Shown: one piece after another, positions 58,551 to 64,000 of the stretch
Numbering within the stretch: the first letter of the stretch is position 1
Layout of the letters: each line of letters begins with the position of its first letter
Origin: Piper betle
Lineage: Eukaryota > Streptophyta > Magnoliopsida > Piperales > Piperaceae
Direction: 5' to 3'
DNA length: 64,000 nt
Assembly (NCBI GenBank): GCA_033002965.1
Contig: JAURVB010005931.1
Span: forward strand, 170,473 to 234,472
The notes under the pieces: model-generated
Seen by the model: only the letters and a program-made list of their open reading frames with translations
The model's database searches: none
Told to the model about the DNA's origin: nothing
Program-made: the position numbers and the translations under genes

Positions 58551-61385
58551 GTGTTAGAAGTTAATGTGAAGAGATCAAGCGTGCCTTTTGGATGTTCGGA
58601 AAGTCGGATATATGTGCAGCCAGAAAAATGTAGGATTGTGATGATATTGATAATTCTAATGATTTTGTGGCAACTAAAGAAAATTGAAACTGTTTTTTAT
58701 TGTTTGTAGTAGATGCAATAACTAAATAGCTTACAATTATAAAAAAATTCTAAGAAACATGATCTTGAATAACTAGGTGTCATCCTTCGTTTTAGGCATT
58801 ATAGCGGTAATATATATATATCTTGCCTTCTTGGATACATTTGCCTTTCTTGTTATACGTACGTGGACCTAGTTTTAGAATAAGCCCAAGATGGGGGGAT
58901 TTTCCTAGTCTATGTTTGTCTTTTATTAAAATAAATTAAAAGAGAATCCTAACTAAATAAGGTTGTAACAGTTATAGATCCTCCTTATTGAGAGAGAAAT
59001 ATTTATGATAAAGACTCTGTGGGATTTGGATTGTGGATAATGGATTTATCCAAGTGGTTGAAATCGAATAACGTGTGAAATAGCTAGCATTCAGTGATTT
59101 AAATCGAATTACACTGCAGAGGTAAGCATACTAATCATCCTGTTTTGTTTTCATGTCACTTACAGGTACACCCTCCCCTAATGGACCTAACTCTCTTCTG
59201 GGGATGGAGATTTCAATCCTTTCAGTCCTACGCATTCCTCCATCAAATCTTCCATCGGGTAAAATTTGAAAAATTATTATTAAAAATGAACCTTAAGTCA
59301 TCAAAGGGTTCTTCTTCTTCTTTTGTGGTGGTTGGCAAGGTGATCGATACCAGTGCATCGGGTTCTATGTGGATTCGACATGCCGTTAGAAAACTTTCCA
59401 AGGTGTTCTTCAAGAAGAAGAGACATGTTGGGGCCCCTCCCATGCGAAAAGGTACATCCACATACAAAATAGATGTAAGATTTGAAGGGACATATACGGA
59501 ACAAAGAGGGACGAGGTTTATCCAAGAAGAAATTCATTGGGGAGTATTTGGAAGTTGAGTCATCATTTCGAAGAGGCACACCCTAGCTCATCAAAGGTGT
59601 GGTGTTTCATATCCATTGTCCATAAATACATAGTTGACGCATTCATTGGTTGTGTTCTCCTTAGGAGAGGCCTCAAGCTGGGGGTAGACTATTAACTCTT
59701 GTTGGAGATCATTAATGAGACTGGTGGGCTTCTTTTGAAGGGGGTGGATTTCGGAGTGAGACCAGTTATAGGGCCATGGAGTCATGGAGCAAATAAATTT
59801 TGAGATGGTGCCTAGGGTTTGTCAATTTCTTAGTTTCTCTCTTCATTTTGGTTCCATTATTTGATGGTTATTATATTAATCGATGTTTGGAGAGCTTGTT
59901 CTCACAAAAGGATAACTATGTTCGTAAAGGGTTATAATCATAGTGAACTTAAGTGTTCTGAGTTATGGTCTTTTGCCTTTGATTTAGAGGGTTTTTCACA
60001 TAAATCTATTGTGTGCTTGATTTTTTATTGTTTGTAATATTTACACAACAAGGGAATTGAGAATTGGTGGTCAAAAATTTCAACAAGTGCTATCATGATT
60101 TGTTTGTTTGTTGGTGATATCAAAATGTAATAGATTTTCTAACAAGGGGAGGAAGAGTGATCGACATAAATTAGGAGGGGATTTGCGATAAAATATTTCA
60201 CTTGTGTGGTTAGTGGTCAGACCATAAATTGGGTCCAATGTATATTCAATAGTGGTCATGATCATAAATTGGGTCCAATGTATATTCAATAGTGATGCAA
60301 TTATAAAATTTTCAAAGGTGTTCCTCATGGTTAGAAGGGAGATATGTTGCAATTCTCTCCCATGAAAATGTACATCCAAATGTGGCGTTGTGCATTCATA
60401 GGAATAGAAGTAAATGATATGAAGCGCACGAGGAGCAAAGTCCTTGATGAAGAAACTTATTGATAAAGTATTTTAATACACAAGGAGGAGTATTTAGAAC
60501 TTGGCACAAGGATGGAGAAAGTTTACCATTGAGTACCATCTCATTATAAGTTCAGTACAACTGTTGAACTAACATGCACAGAACAAAAAACTCCTAAATG
60601 TTGAGTATCTCCATCCCGTTGCTCCTAAGGATCTCTTATACTTGCATACAAAGATAAACTTTGTCCATTCAATAATGAATAATAAAATTGAGTAAAACAT
60701 AAGGTGAGGAGTAATGAAAATAATGTTAAATTGTGAATCTATTAATCACATAAGAAAATCAATAAAATAAAGCAACATTCATGAACTTGTATCAATCATT
60801 TCATAATTATTAATCATGTACTTAAACATTAATATAACATGTCACATGATCATATAAATCTGAAAACTAGTGAACTTATGTGACTTACTAATGAGCCATG
60901 GTAGGTTAACATTAAAACATACGTACTATAAAAACTTTATCAACATACATCTTGCTGTAGCTGAACTTTTGGAGCCCTAAGCCAACTTAAAACATTATCT
61001 TTAGTCCAATATTTGTGATTTAGAAAACATCTACATATGCCCAACCTTTGTGAGTGAAAATTATAAGCTATGGTCCAACCTATATGATCGTAAAACTTAA
61101 TCATGGCTTAACTTTTGTAGTCTCAGAAGAAGAAAAACTTTCTTCATAGCCTAATGGAATGAAGACAAAAGAACACAGAAAAAAATTATAATAAAAAACC
61201 ATCATACATAAAATTTATAGCTAGACCTTTTAGGCAATGTGGCTCAACCTTTGAAGCTAGATGGCTCAACCTGTTGTAGCCAAATGGAACTTATCATCTT
61301 CGCTTCCAAGAACTTAGCAATGGGTCGCTATAAAAACCCATAATATTGGTCCACATACTTGTGATTCCACTAATGATCACTGGCA
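58551..61385. other. Intergenic sequence
   Basis: An open frame at 59145-59558 has no recognised domain. A direct repeat of ataaattgggtccaatgtat occurs at about 60221 and 60260. Nothing else was recognised. Confidence 0.4.
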
Positions 61386-62137
61386 TTGTGAGATCCCTCA
61401 ACTTAGTCTCACATTTAATACCTACTGGAATAAGATCCTATTTATAAGTGAAAATAGAATATAAATTTTGAACTTGGTTAACCACTTTTTAAGAGATGAC
61501 TTAGAGTAATTAGTTTACAACCTGGTTTCGTGTTAAATGATGGGCTGGATTAAGAATGTTAACTAAGCTAATGAGCACATGCCAAATAAGTCACCTGAGT
61601 TATGGATAGTATGATCACATGCCAAATAAGTCACCTGAGTTATGGATAGTATGATCACATGCCAAATAAGTCACCTGAGTTATGGATAGTAATGGTTATG
61701 GATAGTATGATCACATGCCAAATAAGTCACCTGAGTTAGGTGACTTATGGATAGTAATGGTTATGGATAGTAACGAGTCAGCGGTAGAAATTTTGATGAT
61801 GAAATTTCCTAAGGTTGGTGTATTGTGAGAAGGGATAAGATCCTACTTATAAGTGAAAATGGAATATAAATTTTGAACTTGGTTAACCACTCTTTAAGAG
61901 ATGACTTAGACCTATTAGTTTGCAACCTGGTTTTGTGTTAAATGCTGGGCTGGATTGAGAATGTTAGGTGAGCTATTGATCACGCGCCAAATGAGTCACT
62001 TGAGCTATGGATAGTAACGGGTCAAGTGTAAGAATTTTGATGATGAAATTTCCTAAGGTGGGTGTATTGTGAGATCCCTCAAGTTAGTTTACATCTAATA
62101 CCTAATAGGATAAGATCTTGTTTATAAGTGAGAATGA
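61386..62137 (+). repeat. Nested tandem array: 40-bp minisatellite within a larger repeat
   Basis: Copies of tgtgagatccctcaacttag or its shortened form begin near 61386, 61827 and 62069, each followed by a taagatcctatttataagtg-like stretch. Inside the first copy a 40-bp unit with cacatgccaaataagtcacc repeats at 61576, 61616 and 61656, and again at 61712 with extra tatggatagtaatggt. Confidence 0.85.
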
Positions 62138-63512
62138 ATTATAGATATTCAAATTAGTTTATCACTTTTGAACATATGATTTAGGCTCACTCAGTTGCAA
62201 CTTGTCTTTCGTTGGCCCTTACTAAAGGGAGATGCCCAAGGGTATAATATAGCATGTCTATTGTGCAATTAACTTGATAGATAAAATCTCATAATAAACA
62301 TCTTATCAAATTTAGGCCTTGCATTCTTTGACTCAACACGCATAAAAACATAAAACATTGTGTTTTAGTTTTTATCTTGCTTATTTAAACGTAATACAAG
62401 ATTCAACATATAGATGCCATTATGTCAAAACACATCTAACATGGGCACACAAAAGATCTTAAAACTCCCCAAATGTGGCTAAATGGACCTAGTGACGTGT
62501 AGCCTCAGCTCCTAAATATTTGATTACTAAATCTCCTAGTTTGAGCAACCAAAAATAAAACCTATATCAATTACTTGAACAGCCTAAAAGGATGCGTATG
62601 CATGGCATGACATGTTCATAATATTGATCCTCACACATAAACTTTTAATAATATCTCACAACTTGTATTATTCATCGTATAATTTACATTTAACATTCAT
62701 ATACTTATCACATTAAGTAAAGAGAAAGCATCGGTAAAACTAAGTCATTACTTCACACCACGTATATGGCCAATGCCATGTTATTTATATTAACAACTCA
62801 CCTCTCATATAAGTCTTTAATTAATGCTTAATCATCATAATCAAGCATAACATAACATATAAAATAGGGTTTCTCGAACCAAGGTTGTGACGGTGCTCAT
62901 ATGCTAAAATTCATCTCCGTGGAAATTGAGCTGCGGTGCTGGGTATATATGAGTGTTGTAATGTTGAGCCCATAGGTAAAATAACTTCCATGGAATCTCG
63001 GCCATGATATTATTGCTCAACGCCAAGTGTTGCTTGACGCTGAGGGTTGCGGCAAGATTTCTAACCCTAGTTTCAGGCTTTTCAACCATCTTTAGTTCAA
63101 TTTTAATCAAACAAAATTAGGAGTTTCATCCTATTAAGGTGTAAAATCATGTAGTATAGCAGGCTTTTAATCTATAATGATTTTTATATTATCTCATGAC
63201 TTTCAGCTATGATAAAAACTATATGAAATACATATATGTAATCTAAAACTAGCAACAAATCATGCAAATAATCACAATTCATTGTTATTTCATGCAAATT
63301 AATGATAATCTTTTTAACATGTTTAATCCTCAAATTATTAACTTTAAACTAAATTTAATGGATATAACAGTTGTTTCTAAATAATAATATAAATAAAAAC
63401 ATGAATTCTAAATATGAATCATACATAACTCATTTACCACATCATATAACATCAAAATGATGATATGCATATATAATTTATATGATTAACTATCTCTAGT
63501 TTAGATTATTAA
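62138..63512. other. AT-rich intergenic sequence
   Basis: No gene or repeat recognised. Confidence 0.4.
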
Positions 63513-64000
63513 TGTAAAACTCAGCTTCGGGTTAGGGTTTTACCCACTTGTAGTTTTGCCTGGTTTAGACCAGTCTCAAGTCAGTTCAAGCAAGCTCGAG
63601 CCAAACCAGGTTTCAAACTATGAGTATGAGGTCTAGATGGTCATATGAGCATGTTATGGTGGTAGAGTATGCCCGACATGCAAATGATAGCTTCAGTTAG
63701 ACAACAATAAAGCATGAGTTATCAGTGTATACACGTGGTATACAGATGATTTTTATGTCTTAGTCAGGGTTTTAGGCCTAGATCTAGAATGTTGTAGCGT
63801 TTAGTATCCGCTTAGGATTTTCATGGTATCACATTTACATACTTAAGGATTTCGGACTACCGGATTGCACCTATTGGCCCAGCTTGATTGAGTTGTAGAT
63901 TTTCACCCGATTAAGTTCACAGTTTCGAGGCCCATTTATCCTTCTTGCATTGATTCCCGCCTATGAATTTACTTTTAGAACTCGAGTCAGTGTTGACTTT
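63513..64000 (+). mobile_element. Del-type LTR (subfamily A2), start only
   Basis: Begins tgtaaaactcagcttcgggt and follows 40238-40700 closely (cagttcaagcaagctcgagcc, tgagttatcagtgtatacac). The rest lies beyond the window. Confidence 0.85.

Noticed and set aside
59145..59558. Open frame of 137 residues
   Set aside because: No recognised domain, no supporting splice or promoter signals, and an open frame on the opposite strand over the same stretch.

Overview
This is a repeat-rich nuclear segment of a flowering plant. The evidence is GT-AG introns, an AP2/ERF gene with a C-terminal EAR motif, a RING-TPR gene of the plant NCA1 kind, and several families of plant LTR retrotransposons. The ERF gene is GC-rich against an AT-rich background, which is common in monocots, but the lineage cannot be fixed from the window alone.

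Genes. (1) At 1953-13584 on the minus strand are recognisable exons of the C-terminal beta-propeller of an AASDH / acyl-activating-enzyme-19-like protein. The N-terminal adenylation part is not visible, some middle exons are missing or eroded, and two retrotransposon insertions sit among the exons. (2) At 15.4-19.3 kb on the plus strand is a complete NCA1-like RING + TPR gene with a 5'-UTR intron and seven coding exons. (3) At 55061-55583 on the plus strand is a small intronless ERF repressor. (4) A possible unrecognised gene lies at about 58.0-58.55 kb, and a decayed coding-like stretch at about 44.64-45.26 kb. Genes 1-3 each carry one or two one-base deficits at or beside short base runs. 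The transposon coding regions show the same, which points to base-run undercalling in the assembly at least as much as to pseudogenes.

Mobile DNA. A Ty1/copia element with both LTRs (6859-12078) lies against an exon of gene 1. Long-LTR Ty3/gypsy sequence of Del/Tekay chromovirus type dominates the rest: solo LTRs at 2431-5433 and 40238-43306, an LTR start at 63513, and an LTR begun at 25048 and resumed near 35970. That last LTR is split by two head-to-tail minus-strand Del-type elements (27081-30255 and 30256-35969). A second LTR family (46183-47373 and 49480-50634), antisense LTR-like sequence (47.4-52.7 kb) and a third LTR-like repeat with a 54-bp minisatellite (24.2, 43.3 and 53.4 kb) fill the centre. 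An hAT-type non-autonomous element lies at 38470-39140.

The most unusual structures are two GC-rich fold-back elements bounded by TA microsatellites (14861-15221 and 25585-26414). They have perfect terminal hairpins, and the larger one forms an almost complete palindrome. One sits just upstream of the NCA1-like gene. The other is inserted in a retrotransposon LTR, where a paralogous LTR shows the empty site.

Tandem repeats include a 300-bp duplication (20687-21286), arrays at 22.08-22.48 and 61.4-62.1 kb, and a palindromic 23-bp minisatellite at 48.7 kb. No rRNA, snRNA or convincing tRNA gene was seen.
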